A stretch of 64,000 nucleotides of DNA from Caldilineaceae bacterium (GCA_022823185.1 JAJDXQ010000020.1:234995-298994), one strand, 5' to 3'. Positions 10,449 to 21,145 are shown, numbered from the stretch's first letter. Notes: generated from the letters alone by a model not told the origin. A program made the numbers and translations.

Positions 10449-11066
10449 CTAATCGCTGGCGTGTTCCTTCCCAGGTGCTTTGGACGTGCGAACATATACT
10501 TCATGAATACGCTGGACAGCCGTGACATTGGTCATCACCGCCAGAATCCACAGAACCGGTAGCGTCAATCCCAGAATCAGCCCCGCGATGAGCAAGACAA
10601 GACGTTCCGGCCGCTGCAAAATACCCACCTTGCATTCGATTTCGAGCCCTTCGGCCCTGGCCCGTGTGTAACTGACTCCCCACGAGCCGACAAGCGTAAA
10701 GAAGATCAGCAGCAGGTGCGTTTGCGCGTCGCCCGCATTCGCATAGTGAATCGCCAGCCCAAGGAAGGTGATGCTCTCTGAATACCGATCCAGCGTGCTG
10801 TCCAGGAATGCGCCGAACTTGCTCTCGCCCTGGCCCAGCCGGGCCAGCGCCCCGTCCACCATGTCGAACATCGCCGCCACCCACAACAGGCCGCCGCCTA
10901 TGCGCAGATTCCCGGTCGCCAGCAGCGCTGCCGCGCCAATCGTCAACGCGAATCCGGCAAACGAAACCATGTTCGGGGTCACGCCCAGGCCGTGCAGCCA
11001 GCGCACGATCGCGCCCACCCCGGTTGACAGCATCGGTCGAACATACTTGGCCAACATCGTTACCAC
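10449..11066 (-). CDS. CDP-alcohol phosphatidyltransferase family protein
   Basis: DMVDGALARLGQGESKFGAFLDSTLDRYSE matches D-G-x-x-A-R...G...D...D; multiple TM segments. Confidence 0.9.
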   Translation of the reverse strand: MVTMLAKYVRPMLSTGVGAIVRWLHGLGVTPNMVSFAGFALTIGAAALLATGNLRIGGGLLWVAAMFDMVDGALARLGQGESKFGAFLDSTLDRYSESITFLGLAIHYANAGDAQTHLLLIFFTLVGSWGVSYTRARAEGLEIECKVGILQRPERLVLLIAGLILGLTLPVLWILAVMTNVTAVQRIHEVYVRTSKAPGKEHASD

Positions 11067-11444
11067 TCTTCCTGTTAGAGCAATTGCCCGGCCGCGGCCT
11101 GCCGGCTTCCCCGAAGAGCAAGCCGGCTGCGCCTCGCCGCGCCCCCGGGACGCCTCTCCATTCTCGTTGGCGACGCAGTCCGCCCGGTTTCAACCCACCC
11201 CAGTCGGCGCCAGGGTCCAAACCTGAAAAAGGCCGCCGGACGCGGCAAATGGCGGCGCGACAACAGCGGCAGGGGGAACGGGCAAGAACGGGTCCGGGGC
11301 AGTATACAATCCCCCTGAATCGTTCGCAAGGGATCGACGCCGCTCAGGACGGGCGCCCCCTCAACTGAAGGGGGGCCTGATCCCTTCCGCCCCCTGCAGG
11401 TCCAGGCGTCGCCTCCGCACGAATAGCTTGATGCGCCGCAACCC

Positions 11445-12233
11445 TCATTCCTGGACCGGTTGGCCGTGCATGGAAATCGGACTGCAGTAGAGCTGACCGC
11501 CGCGCAGCGAACCCAGCGTGAAACCCCAGCCGTCGGTCGTTCGGAATTCGTGCTGGGCGCCAGGATCCAGCATGAAGGCAATCCCCGGCGTCGTGACCGA
11601 AAGGGTTCCGTGAAAAGACGCGATGTGCGGATAGTGTATGTGACCACTCAGTATGGCGTGTACGCGATGGCCGTCGATCGCCTGCGCCAGGTCTCCCGGA
11701 TTCAACAGGCTGTGCTCGTTCAGCGGCTCGACGGTACTGAATACCGGTGGATGATGGACAGCGATCAGATTGCCCAGCGGGGCCGGCTTCCCCAACTCAT
11801 CCGCAAGCCACTCCAGTTGGCGGGCGTCCAGTTCGCCATGTACAGCCTCCGGTACCTTGCTGTCCAACATGATCACGCGCAACCCGTCGAACATGCTGCT
11901 GTGGTAGTAGCGGAGAGCCTCGTCATCCGCCTCCTCGCCCAAGACCTCCCGCCGGAAGGGAATCCGCCGATCATGATTCCCCAAGCCTAAAATGAGCGGC
12001 GCGCCCAGTCCCTGCAACTCATCCAACAAACCATTGAGCCTTCGGTATTCCTCCGGTTGGCCGTCATTGGCCAGATCGCCGCTCAGGACAAAGAAATCTG
12101 GACGTACCCCCATGTTGCGAATTAAACTGATGGCGTTACGCAGCTTGTCCGACGTCTGCTGACCTTTAAGCAGATCATCGGGGCCCCCCATCACGTGCAG
12201 GTCTGTCAGATGCACAAACGTCAGGTCATTCAT
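11445..12233 (-). CDS. Metallophosphoesterase (CpdA-like)
   Basis: FVHLTDLHVMG, LSGDLANDG, GNHDRR, HHPP, SGHIHYP motifs. Confidence 0.92.
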   Translation of the reverse strand: MNDLTFVHLTDLHVMGGPDDLLKGQQTSDKLRNAISLIRNMGVRPDFFVLSGDLANDGQPEEYRRLNGLLDELQGLGAPLILGLGNHDRRIPFRREVLGEEADDEALRYYHSSMFDGLRVIMLDSKVPEAVHGELDARQLEWLADELGKPAPLGNLIAVHHPPVFSTVEPLNEHSLLNPGDLAQAIDGHRVHAILSGHIHYPHIASFHGTLSVTTPGIAFMLDPGAQHEFRTTDGWGFTLGSLRGGQLYCSPISMHGQPVQE

Positions 12234-12377
12234 TTTCCTTGCGCCTTATCATCTTGGGTAATATAGTGTGCAACAGATTCCGCCGCCAACAGCCAGGGGC
12301 CAACTTCGCGGAAAACTTTACCATGCCGGCCCGTCTGTCTGCCTCTAAGCATACTGCGAACCTGAAAGAATGAAAAA

Positions 12378-14057
12378 ATGAGCGAAAAGATCATCTATTC
12401 CATGGTAGGCGTTGGCAAAAGCTACGGCCCCAACCAGCGTGTGCTGCGTGACATCAGCCTGGGGTTTTTCCTCGGCGCGAAAATTGGTGTCCTCGGCCTC
12501 AATGGAGCGGGGAAGTCCACCCTTTTGCGGATTATGGCCGGCGAAGAGACGCAGTTTGACGGCGAAACGATTCTTGCCGAGGGCGTCACGCGCGGCTTCC
12601 TGCCGCAGGAACCGGTGCTCGACCCGTCCAGGACCGTGCGCGAAATCGTTGAGGAGGGCGCGCAGGAAGCGGTAGACGCCCTCGCCGAGTTTGACGCGAT
12701 CAACGCCCGATTCAATGAGGATCTCGCGCCGGAGGAGATGGACGAACTGATCGAGCGGCAGGGCGTCGTACAGGATCGTCTGGACGCGCTCGACGCCTGG
12801 GACCTTGACAGCCGCCTCGAGCTGGCAATGGACGCGCTGCGCTGCCCCCCGGGGGACACGCCCATCGCCATCCTTTCCGGCGGCGAGCTCCGGCGCGTCG
12901 CGCTGACACGGCTCCTCCTGAAAAAGCCCGACGTTCTCCTGCTGGACGAGCCCACCAACCATCTGGACGCCCAGTCCGTTGCCTGGCTTGAACGTCATCT
13001 GCAGGAATATGCCGGCACCGTGATCGCCGTTACCCATGATCGCTACTTTCTTGACAACGTCGCCGGCTGGATTCTCGAGCTGGACCGGGGCCACGGCATC
13101 CCCTGGCGGGGCAACTATTCAGGCTGGCTGGCGCAGAAGCGGCAACGCCTGGCCCAGGAGGAAAAGCAGGAAGGGGCCCGACAGAAAACACTGCAAAGGG
13201 AGCTGGAATGGCTGAACATGTCTCCCAAGGCACAGCAGACCAAACGCAAATCGCGCGTCAATGCCTACAATGAACTTCTCAGCCAGGAGTTTGAAAGAGC
13301 GCGCGAAGACAGGGAGATCTACATCCCGCCAGGACCCCGTCTGGGGGAGGTCGTGATCAGAACAGAGGCGTTGACAAAAAGCTTCGGCGAAAATCTGCTC
13401 TTCGATGACCTGTCGCTCGACATCCCGCCCGGCGCAATGGTTGGCATCATCGGCGCCAACGGCGCGGGCAAAACAACCCTGTTCCGGCTGTTTACCGGCC
13501 AGGAAACGCCGAACGACGGCAGCGTGCAACTGGGCGGGTCCGTCTCGCTCGCCTACGTCGACCAGACGCGCGAAAGTCTCGACCCTGATAAGACTGTCTG
13601 GGAGGAAATCAGCGGCGGGAATGAGCAACTGCAACTCGGGGACCGGCAGTTGAACAGCCGCGCCTACGTTGCCCGCTTTACCTTCTCCGGCCAGGACCAG
13701 CAGAAAAAGGTGGGCGCCCTTTCAGGCGGCGAGCGCAACCGCGTCCACCTGGCCAAGCTGCTCAAAAGCGGCGCCAACGTCATCCTGCTGGACGAGCCGA
13801 GCAATGACCTCGACGTCAATACACTGCGAGCGCTGGAAGATGCACTGGAAACCTTTGCGGGAACGGCCATGGTGATTTCCCACGATCGCTGGTTCCTGGA
13901 CCGCGTCGCCACGCATATTCTTGCTTTCGAAGGGGACAGCAACGTCTTCTGGTTCCCCGGCAACTATAGCGAATACGAAGAGGACAGACGCCGCCGCCTC
14001 GGCGCAGCCGCGACGCGGCCCCACCGGATCACCTACCGCAAACTGAGTCGCGCCTGA
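12378..14057 (+). CDS. ettA: ABC-F ATPase, EttA-type
   Basis: [31 protein letters not shown]; two Walker A ([18 protein letters not shown]), LSGGE..R twice, [10 protein letters not shown] / [10 protein letters not shown]; start and length typical of EttA. Confidence 0.95.
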   Translation: MSEKIIYSMVGVGKSYGPNQRVLRDISLGFFLGAKIGVLGLNGAGKSTLLRIMAGEETQFDGETILAEGVTRGFLPQEPVLDPSRTVREIVEEGAQEAVDALAEFDAINARFNEDLAPEEMDELIERQGVVQDRLDALDAWDLDSRLELAMDALRCPPGDTPIAILSGGELRRVALTRLLLKKPDVLLLDEPTNHLDAQSVAWLERHLQEYAGTVIAVTHDRYFLDNVAGWILELDRGHGIPWRGNYSGWLAQKRQRLAQEEKQEGARQKTLQRELEWLNMSPKAQQTKRKSRVNAYNELLSQEFERAREDREIYIPPGPRLGEVVIRTEALTKSFGENLLFDDLSLDIPPGAMVGIIGANGAGKTTLFRLFTGQETPNDGSVQLGGSVSLAYVDQTRESLDPDKTVWEEISGGNEQLQLGDRQLNSRAYVARFTFSGQDQQKKVGALSGGERNRVHLAKLLKSGANVILLDEPSNDLDVNTLRALEDALETFAGTAMVISHDRWFLDRVATHILAFEGDSNVFWFPGNYSEYEEDRRRRLGAAATRPHRITYRKLSRA

Positions 14058-14066
14058 ACTCCGCTC

Positions 14067-15791
14067 CTAGAGCTGTTCCGCCAGCGCACCGGCCTGCTCG
14101 CGCAGCCGCTGCCGCTCCACCCGCGCCGCCGGGCAACCGATCACCTCCGCGATCCGGGCCGTGTCCATCGCTGCCAGCTGCGAGAACCTGGTAACACCGG
14201 CCTCGACAAGCCGTCTGGCGTAGACGGAGCCAATGCCCGCGATGCGCGTAAAATCATCTGGCGCATCCTGGGCCGCGGCATCCCCAGGCGAAATGTCGGC
14301 TGTCCCGCGGGCCTCGGCTGCCAGGAGAGACGGCGCCTCCCATGGTTCAGGAAGATCTGCCACGATCTGCCCTGCCGTTTCCAGCCCCGCCGCGTCCAAT
14401 CTGTCGACGGAGCCGGCGTCCGCGGCAAACACGTCCCCGCCGGTTCCCTCATCAGTAACCGCCGGCCCTGCTTCCGCGCCAGGTTCCGGACCAACAGGAC
14501 CGTTCTCCGGGCCGCCCTCCGGAATGCGCCGTTGAAGCCGTCCCGATCCCCGCGCCACATGCACGATGACCGCGCCAGTTCCGGTTGACCCAATCAGGAG
14601 CGCCGCGATGAATCCCAAACAGGGAAAGATCGCCCAGGAGAAGGCCGTAACGCCTGTTACTGCCAGCGAGCTGATCCCAACCGAAATCAGCGGATTCCAG
14701 GACACCTCGCCCCGAACAGCCACGAGCTCATCCAGCCGCCGCCCCAACCAGTAGCAGGTGACAGTCCAGCCGCACAGCGCCACAACTGCCATCAGCGCCA
14801 GCAACGGCAAAGCCAGCAGCGCGAAGCAGATCGTAATCATCAGGATGGCAGTAAGACCCGCCGATCCCATCACTCCGATCGCGCCCGTCGCGAAACTGAG
14901 CGCCGTTTCCCTCTCGGCGGTCTTTGAAATCGCCTTCACCTGTTTGGGAAGCAGCCAGCTGACAAGCAAAACAAGACCTGTGAACAACAGGGTCCACAAA
15001 AAGGCTTGTACCAGTTTTCCAAAAAAGACGAGGAGCCAGGGTCTGCGAGCCGACGCAGCCCGGCCGCGGGCCTCAGCGGCAGTCTCCAACGCCGCGGCCC
15101 GGTGCGCTTCTGCCTGGGCTTCCGCCTCGGCCGCGGCCGCAAGTTCCGCCTGCCGGTGCAGGGCGATCTGAGCCTGAACCTCGTTCTCGCCCAACTCGGC
15201 AACGGATGGCGGCGCCTCTGGTGGTTCCGGCGGCCGCGGGGGAACGAGTTGCGCAAGGGGCGCCGGCGCTTCACTGTACAGATTCGGTTGCCCCGCGCCG
15301 TTCGTGTAGGTTTGCCAGCTGGACCCTCCGCCGACATGGACATTCGGGTCTTTCTTTATCTGCCCGCCAACCACGCTCACATCTCCGCCAACTCGGGCCG
15401 ACCCGCTCAAGTCAACATCGCCTCCGACAACCGCGACATTCCCGCCCACCTCCGAGGCCCCGCGTACGTCCGCGTCACCGCCAATCACGCTGATATCGCC
15501 GCCGACGCCTGCCTCGGAAACCAGCTCAACGTCCCCCCCGACAACAATCAAGCTTCCCCCGATCCGCCCCTCAAGAATCAGGTCGTCGCCAACGATCAGC
15601 AGGTTCCCTGGGATCCTCTCATCCTCTTCAATCCGAACGTCCCCACCCAGAACTGCCACATTGCCGCGTACAGTCCTGCCTCCGGGGTCGTTCCGCTCCG
15701 ACCTGGACGATGTAAACAGGAACACCACCGTTCCCAGTGTTACGATGAGAACAAGCACGGTTAGACAACCGATTCTGCGAACCCACTTCAT
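14067..15791 (-). CDS. Membrane protein with polymer-forming (bactofilin-like) repeats and C-terminal helix-hairpin-helix domain
   Basis: Repeats VGGDISVIGGDADVRGASEVGGNVAVVGGDVDLSGSARVGGDVSVVGG; four or more TM segments; C-term DDFTRIAGIGSVYARRLVEAGVTRFSQLAAMDTARIAEVIG. Confidence 0.8.
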   Translation of the reverse strand: MKWVRRIGCLTVLVLIVTLGTVVFLFTSSRSERNDPGGRTVRGNVAVLGGDVRIEEDERIPGNLLIVGDDLILEGRIGGSLIVVGGDVELVSEAGVGGDISVIGGDADVRGASEVGGNVAVVGGDVDLSGSARVGGDVSVVGGQIKKDPNVHVGGGSSWQTYTNGAGQPNLYSEAPAPLAQLVPPRPPEPPEAPPSVAELGENEVQAQIALHRQAELAAAAEAEAQAEAHRAAALETAAEARGRAASARRPWLLVFFGKLVQAFLWTLLFTGLVLLVSWLLPKQVKAISKTAERETALSFATGAIGVMGSAGLTAILMITICFALLALPLLALMAVVALCGWTVTCYWLGRRLDELVAVRGEVSWNPLISVGISSLAVTGVTAFSWAIFPCLGFIAALLIGSTGTGAVIVHVARGSGRLQRRIPEGGPENGPVGPEPGAEAGPAVTDEGTGGDVFAADAGSVDRLDAAGLETAGQIVADLPEPWEAPSLLAAEARGTADISPGDAAAQDAPDDFTRIAGIGSVYARRLVEAGVTRFSQLAAMDTARIAEVIGCPAARVERQRLREQAGALAEQL

Positions 15792-15932
15792 CGGGAAAAC
15801 CCTATTGCCTCAACTGATCAAGGGCTGCTTCAGCCGTCTCCTGCGCCAACCGCTCTGTCGGCGGACCGCAATGATGAAACGCGCGCGCGTCGAACGACCG
15901 CCTCCCACCCCGCATCAAACTTTGGAAGCTCA

Positions 15933-16550
15933 TTACAGTGAACTCCGGCTCCAATCGTCGTACATGCGAGATCGAACCGGCTGTGTGGTTCGCTGAATGA
16001 AGATGCACCAACCTGCCAGAGCCGCAACGACAACGACCAGGTAGGCGGAGGCGATACCCACAGTCCTCGTCGTCGTCGATTCCATCACCACACCCCACAA
16101 TGACTGCCCAACCACCTCCGCCACGGCCCGAGTCTCACCCAGGAGCTGGGCTGTCGCCGCAAGATGGTCCAGATTCGCATAGACAAGCGCGCTCGCCAAC
16201 ATGCCGGCGCCGGCCAGCGCAAGAGACCAGACAAATACCGTCAGGACCGCCAGCAGAACTCCAATCCGCAGATTCCGCAGTCGTTCCTGGCGCGCAATCC
16301 GGTCCATCACGATCCGGGAGAATCCGGCGGCAGGTTCCGGCACGGGCGTCTCGGCCAGTCGCCTGTCGATCGCCTGCCACAGCTGCCTTTGCCCGCTGCA
16401 AAGGCTGCACAGGTCCAGATGCCGGTCGAGCTGCCCCTTCTCCTCCGCGTCTAACATCCCGTCCAGCTCCAGCGAAATCAACATGAGGTATTCGCTGTGG
16501 TCACCGTTCCTGACCGGCAGCGAGGGCTTTTCAACTGTTCTTTCCGTCAT
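15933..16550 (-). CDS. Anti-sigma factor with zinc-finger (zf-HC2-like) N-terminus and TM segments
   Basis: LDAEEKGQLDRHLDLCSLCSGQRQLW followed by hydrophobic segments; directly downstream of sigma factor gene. Confidence 0.8.
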   Translation of the reverse strand: MTERTVEKPSLPVRNGDHSEYLMLISLELDGMLDAEEKGQLDRHLDLCSLCSGQRQLWQAIDRRLAETPVPEPAAGFSRIVMDRIARQERLRNLRIGVLLAVLTVFVWSLALAGAGMLASALVYANLDHLAATAQLLGETRAVAEVVGQSLWGVVMESTTTRTVGIASAYLVVVVAALAGWCIFIQRTTQPVRSRMYDDWSRSSL

Positions 16551-16566
16551 CTTTCCCCCTGATCTC

Positions 16567-17304
16567 CTACAATCCGGCGCCGCTGGCGAGGGCCAAATGC
16601 AAGGGAATCGCCTTTGCTACCCACTCCTCCTCCGAATCGGCAGGATCGGTCCTCGAATCAGAGCGGACGGCCTGCCGTTTCCCTCTCCCGCTGTATTCTT
16701 CACTGTCGAGCGCTGAAATCCCGGCCGCAGCATGGGACGGGACCGCGCCCTGCGGCTGTTGCGCCGCCTCATAAAGCGAAGCCAGCTTCTTGCGCGCGCG
16801 AAACAATCGGCTCTTTACGGCCGGAACCGAAATCTCCATCACATCCGCGATCTCCTGGTAGCTGCAGTCGTGCCAGTAGCGCAGGACCAGCGGTGTTCGG
16901 TAATCCGGTTCCAGTTGATTGACGAGAGCCTGCATCTCTTCAGCCTGCTCAAGCGCCAACGTGTCCGCCTCCGGTCGCGCCGATTCACCCTCCAGGCTGT
17001 AAACAACCGGCGACTCATCCAACCCGACCAGCTGCACGCGCCGTTTTCTCAGCCTGTCAATACAGTGGTAGTTGGCGATCGAAAAGAGCCAAGTGCTGAA
17101 TTTGCGGCCGGGATCATACTGATCCAGCCGGGAATAAGCTCGCAGGAAAGTCTCCTGCGCGGCGTCTTCCGCCTCGGTTACATCCCCGAGCATTCGATAT
17201 GTCAAGGCAAATACCGGCCTCTGATAGGTCTCTACCAACTGACCAAATGCGACTTTATCACCGGCTCTTGCGCGGTCCAACCAGTCTTGTTCTTGTTCAT
17301 TCAT
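16567..17304 (-). CDS. RNA polymerase ECF sigma-70 factor
   Basis: AFGQLVETYQRPVFALTYRMLGDVTEAEDAAQETFLRAYSRLDQYDPGRKFSTWLFSIANYHCIDRLRKRR; region 4 VLRYWHDCSYQEIADVMEISVPAVKSRLFRARKKL. Confidence 0.95.
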   Translation of the reverse strand: MNEQEQDWLDRARAGDKVAFGQLVETYQRPVFALTYRMLGDVTEAEDAAQETFLRAYSRLDQYDPGRKFSTWLFSIANYHCIDRLRKRRVQLVGLDESPVVYSLEGESARPEADTLALEQAEEMQALVNQLEPDYRTPLVLRYWHDCSYQEIADVMEISVPAVKSRLFRARKKLASLYEAAQQPQGAVPSHAAAGISALDSEEYSGRGKRQAVRSDSRTDPADSEEEWVAKAIPLHLALASGAGL

Positions 17305-17628
17305 TCCGCAACACCTCTGGATGCTTATTCTCTACTACGCATCTTTGAAGGTAAAGTTTCGGGGGGCTTTAGTTTGTCCCGCCAATTGTCCTCGTTATAT
17401 AATGTATCGGATTATCGGTCCGGTTGCCTGCCATCGTCCTGACCTGAAGCTGACATACTTTTGATAGACTGATTTTAGCGTCAGGCCGCCTTGCCTCCCG
17501 TCGGATCTCCGCAGCCAGCGAAGACCGCGCCGCGCAACAGGCAAATCAGACTGCCGCTACGGCCTCCACAATTGCCGGATGCCCTGTCGTAGCGTCCGCC
17601 GTCTGAACCCTTGAAAGGAAGGGACAAG

Positions 17629-18747
17629 ATGCAAGTCATTTATCCATTCACCGCGATTGTTGGCCAGGAGCGCATGAAGAGAGCGCTCATTCTCAACGCA
17701 GTCCATCCACTGATCGGGGGTGTCCTGATTAGGGGCGAACGCGGTACGGCCAAATCGACCGCCGCAAGAGGTCTCGCAGCTCTGTTGCCGGCGATTGACG
17801 CAGTGGAAGGATGTCCTTTCGCCTGTTATGCGGACAGTCCCCTCGGCCTGTGCCATGTCTGCGGAGCAAGCGCTCTGAACGGCGAGCTGAAGACCGGCTC
17901 GCGCAATACGCCCTTCATCGATCTGCCGGTGAGCGCCACCGAAGATCGAGTCGTCGGCACGCTCGACATCGAAAAAGCGATTCGCCAGGGCGAACGCCAT
18001 TTCGAGCCGGGCATCCTGGCCGCCGCCAACCGCGGCATCCTTTATGTGGACGAGGTCAATCTCCTCGATGACCACGTCGTGGATCTGCTGCTGGACAGCG
18101 CGGCCATGGGCGTCAACGTAGTCGAACGGGAAGGCATAAGCGTCCAGCACCCCGCACGCTTCGTTCTCGTCGGCTCCATGAATCCCGAAGAAGGAGACCT
18201 GCGGCCCCAGTTGCTGGACCGTTTCGCGCACGCAGTGGATGTCGTCGGTATCGACGAACCCAGAGCGCGCGTCGAGATTCTGCGTCGCCGGACACGCTTC
18301 GAACAGGACGCGGACCGCTTTACCCTGGACTTTGCCGACGAAGCCAAGAGCCTGGGCAAACGCATCATCGATGCCCGACGTCGCTACGACAGCGTAACCT
18401 ACACCGACAAAGACCTCTACACCATCGCCGCTCTGACAAGCAGCTTCAACGTTGACGGACACCGCGCCGACCTCGTCATTCTCAACACCGCCCGCGCCCA
18501 GGCCGCCTTCGACAGCCGCGACGCGATCACCGACCGCGACATTCTGCTGGCCGCGGAGCTGGCGCTCCCGCACCGCATGAAGAAGCAGCCGTTCCAGGAC
18601 ACCGCTCTCCAGCCCGAGCAGCTCGAAGCCAATATGCGCCAAGCCCGCGCCGAGGCCGAGGAAAGCGAAGAACTGATGGAAGAGGCGGAAGGCGACGCGG
18701 CGACAACGGAAAAAAAAGTGACGAGGGTGATGACTCAGAGGAACTAG
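17629..18747 (+). CDS. Magnesium/cobalt chelatase ATPase (ChlI/BchI-like), 0-frame product
   Basis: MQVIYPFTAIVGQERMKRALILNAVHPLIGGVLIRGERGTAKSTAARGLAALLP; GILYVDEVNLLDDHVVDLLLDSAAMGVNVVEREG; VGSMNPEEGDLRPQLLDRF. AAGGAAGGG before ATG 17629. Confidence 0.93.
   Translation: MQVIYPFTAIVGQERMKRALILNAVHPLIGGVLIRGERGTAKSTAARGLAALLPAIDAVEGCPFACYADSPLGLCHVCGASALNGELKTGSRNTPFIDLPVSATEDRVVGTLDIEKAIRQGERHFEPGILAAANRGILYVDEVNLLDDHVVDLLLDSAAMGVNVVEREGISVQHPARFVLVGSMNPEEGDLRPQLLDRFAHAVDVVGIDEPRARVEILRRRTRFEQDADRFTLDFADEAKSLGKRIIDARRRYDSVTYTDKDLYTIAALTSSFNVDGHRADLVILNTARAQAAFDSRDAITDRDILLAAELALPHRMKKQPFQDTALQPEQLEANMRQARAEAEESEELMEEAEGDAATTEKKVTRVMTQRN
18708..18717 (+). promoter_or_regulatory. Candidate -1 programmed ribosomal frameshift slippery run (GGAAAAAAAAG)
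   Basis: 0-frame GAA AAA AAA GTG; -1 frame AAA AAA AGT joins the open chlD frame. 0-frame stop TAG at 18745-18747; hairpin GAGGAA-ctaga-TTCCTC at 18738-18754. Confidence 0.75.
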
Positions 18748-18860
18748 ATTCCTCGCCAGAGAGCGGCGAAGGTGGCGTAGCCCAACCGGACGCCGCTCCC
18801 CAACAGAGTTCATCACCCGGAGACGAAAAAGGCGCTCGCAAACCGGTCGATGTCGGTGAA

Positions 18861-19688
18861 GTGTTCGAGGCGCGAAAGCTGGATACGCCCCTCGACAAAA
18901 TGACGCGCGAAAAGTCCGGAAAACGCTCCTACAGCCGCACCGACCGGAAACGCGGCCGCTACATCAAGGCCCGGCCCGCCCACGACAACTACGAAGACGT
19001 CGCCTTCGACGCCACCCTGCGCAACGCCGCTCCCCACCAGAAGGAACGCCGCGAACGCGGGGAAAGCGACCTTGCCCTGCAGCTGCGCATGTCCGATATC
19101 CAGCGCAAAATCCGCGTGCGCCGAACCGGCAATCTCATCCTCTTTGTCGTTGACGCCAGCTGGTCGATGGCAGCCAGTGAACGCATGGAGGCCACCAAGG
19201 GCGCCATCTTCAGCCTCCTGGTCGAAGCCTATCAGCGCCGGGACCAGGTCGGCCTGGTCGTCTTCCAGCGCGACAAGGCTCGCGTCGTGCTGCCCCCCAC
19301 CAACAGCGTTGAGCTGGCCGAACGGGCCTTGCAGGACCTTCCCGTCGGCGGCAAGACACCGCTCAGCAGCGGCCTCCTGGCTACCTGGCAGGTCGTCGAG
19401 AACGCCCAGCGCCGCGATCCGGAGCTACGCCCCCTCGTGATGCTGCTGACCGACGGGGCCGGCAATGTCAGCATGACAGGTATGCCCGCCCAGGAAGAAG
19501 CGATGAAGATGGCCTCGCTCTTCGACAACGAGGACGTGCGCACCATCGTCATAAACATGGAGCACATGGCCTTCGACCGCGGTCTCGCCCAGGCCCTTGC
19601 GGAGCAGATGGGCGGCGTTTGCTACAATCTTCCCGAGTTGCGGGCTGACACCCTCCTCAACACTGTCAAGCGGGAGATCGGTGGGTAA
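18861..19688 (+). CDS. Magnesium/cobalt chelatase ChlD-like VWA domain; probably the C-terminal part of a frameshift fusion from 17629
   Basis: LILFVVDASWSMAASERMEATKGAIFSLL (MIDAS DxSxS), LLTDGAGN. This frame is open upstream through 18711 (DEGDDSEELDSSPESGEGGVAQPDAAPQQSSSPGDEKGARKPVDVGE). Confidence 0.88.
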   Translation: MFEARKLDTPLDKMTREKSGKRSYSRTDRKRGRYIKARPAHDNYEDVAFDATLRNAAPHQKERRERGESDLALQLRMSDIQRKIRVRRTGNLILFVVDASWSMAASERMEATKGAIFSLLVEAYQRRDQVGLVVFQRDKARVVLPPTNSVELAERALQDLPVGGKTPLSSGLLATWQVVENAQRRDPELRPLVMLLTDGAGNVSMTGMPAQEEAMKMASLFDNEDVRTIVINMEHMAFDRGLAQALAEQMGGVCYNLPELRADTLLNTVKREIGG

Positions 19689-19765
19689 GCGGCAAGCTGG
19701 CCCCCTGGCGCGCGAATCGCCAGTCTTATCGTCAGAGTTCGAATGCACATTGAGAGAATCGCGAG

Positions 19766-21106
19766 ATGACAACCGATCCGCGCAGGCAAGCCAACCCACC
19801 CGCGCTCAAGGGCTCCTGGGAGGCGCTGTACGACGAGGCCATGTCACTGTCCAGGCAGGGCAGCAACGAGGCCTTGGCCAAACTTGAATTCCTGGTCCAG
19901 CGTCTGATCCGCCTGCCCATGTCGCGCCGGCTCGCCCAGGACCAAAGACTGCAGACCATCCTCGAACAAAGCGTACTCGGCCTTCAGTCCCACTTTGCGC
20001 GCCGTAACCGCCTCGACGAAATGGCGTCAATCGACGAAGACGTTTGGAAGACTTTGGGCGAAGACGCTCGTTATATCTGGCGGGAAAACCAGGCACGCGC
20101 GTACTGGTGGCAGGGCCGGCATAGTGAGGCTGCCGAAATCCTGCGCGTCGAACTGGAAAATGTCCCTTTCGACGTCGACCACCACTGGTTGCTGTTCTCC
20201 ATACTTGCTGACGACAATAAGATCGAGGAGGCCGAGGCGTTCATACAGGCGATTGTCGTCGACCTCAAGAACTATTTCAGATCGCGAGAGTTTCCCGAGA
20301 CCGTCGTTGACGATGTGGAAATGCAGACGCTTTTTAAGAAACTCCGCGATAATGAAAACCCACCCCACAGTTTGTCGCTCCAATTTGGATTCCTGCACTT
20401 CCTGCGCAGTTGCCTCGCGCTGGAAAAGCAGAACTGGCAACAGGCAGCCGACGACTTCGCCGCCGCGGCCAAAGTGTCACCAGACTACGACGACCGCTGG
20501 CATCTCATCTACCGGCCGCTTGTCCTGAACAGCCAGGGCAAGTTGGCCCAGCGAGCGCTCAATCGCGGGAAGAACACCGTTTCGCAGGGCTTCTGGCGCG
20601 GCCTCTCCGGCTATTACACCGAAGATCGCAAGGGCGCCGCTGTAGAGTGGCGGCGCGTGATCCAGACGCCGCTCGACGAAGTGACGCTCACCGCTGTAGG
20701 GGACTGGATTCTGTCGCATTACTACCTGAACGCCGTCCAGCCCTCTTCCCAGCCCGATCCCGGAAGTCCGCAAGGAGAGGATTCTCTGAACGGCTCCGAA
20801 CTGTCGGACAACGTTCGCAAGGGACTGCAGGTAGCTCTGAACCTGTTAGGGCAGGAAAGAATGCGGCGCGACCCGCTTGTTCTTGGCCTCGCAGCGCTCG
20901 GTTGGGGAATAAATGGCAACAGAGAACATCTGCAGCGGAACCTGAGTCATGCCCTTGAAATCCTGCGCGCTACTTTTCAGGACAACAAGCTCTCCGTCTT
21001 TAACTGGTACTTCTTCCGAGATTTGCTGGAGCCGGAACTCTTCTCAGAGATCGAGAGCAGCTTCCACAGACCGTGGCGCGCCCGACAAGAGGCCGCCGGC
21101 AAGTAA
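19766..21106 (+). CDS. Hypothetical protein, helical/TPR-like
   Basis: 446-aa ORF, alpha-helical repeat-like segments; no domain confidently recognised. Confidence 0.7.
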   Translation: MTTDPRRQANPPALKGSWEALYDEAMSLSRQGSNEALAKLEFLVQRLIRLPMSRRLAQDQRLQTILEQSVLGLQSHFARRNRLDEMASIDEDVWKTLGEDARYIWRENQARAYWWQGRHSEAAEILRVELENVPFDVDHHWLLFSILADDNKIEEAEAFIQAIVVDLKNYFRSREFPETVVDDVEMQTLFKKLRDNENPPHSLSLQFGFLHFLRSCLALEKQNWQQAADDFAAAAKVSPDYDDRWHLIYRPLVLNSQGKLAQRALNRGKNTVSQGFWRGLSGYYTEDRKGAAVEWRRVIQTPLDEVTLTAVGDWILSHYYLNAVQPSSQPDPGSPQGEDSLNGSELSDNVRKGLQVALNLLGQERMRRDPLVLGLAALGWGINGNREHLQRNLSHALEILRATFQDNKLSVFNWYFFRDLLEPELFSEIESSFHRPWRARQEAAGK

Positions 21107-21145
21107 CCTTGGCGTCCCCTCGGCGCAGAGACTGCGCGGTTCCCA

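Noticed and set aside
17305-17628. Cobalamin riboswitch upstream of the chelatase gene
   Set aside because: No convincing B12-box (GCCACTG) context or conserved core could be read by eye.
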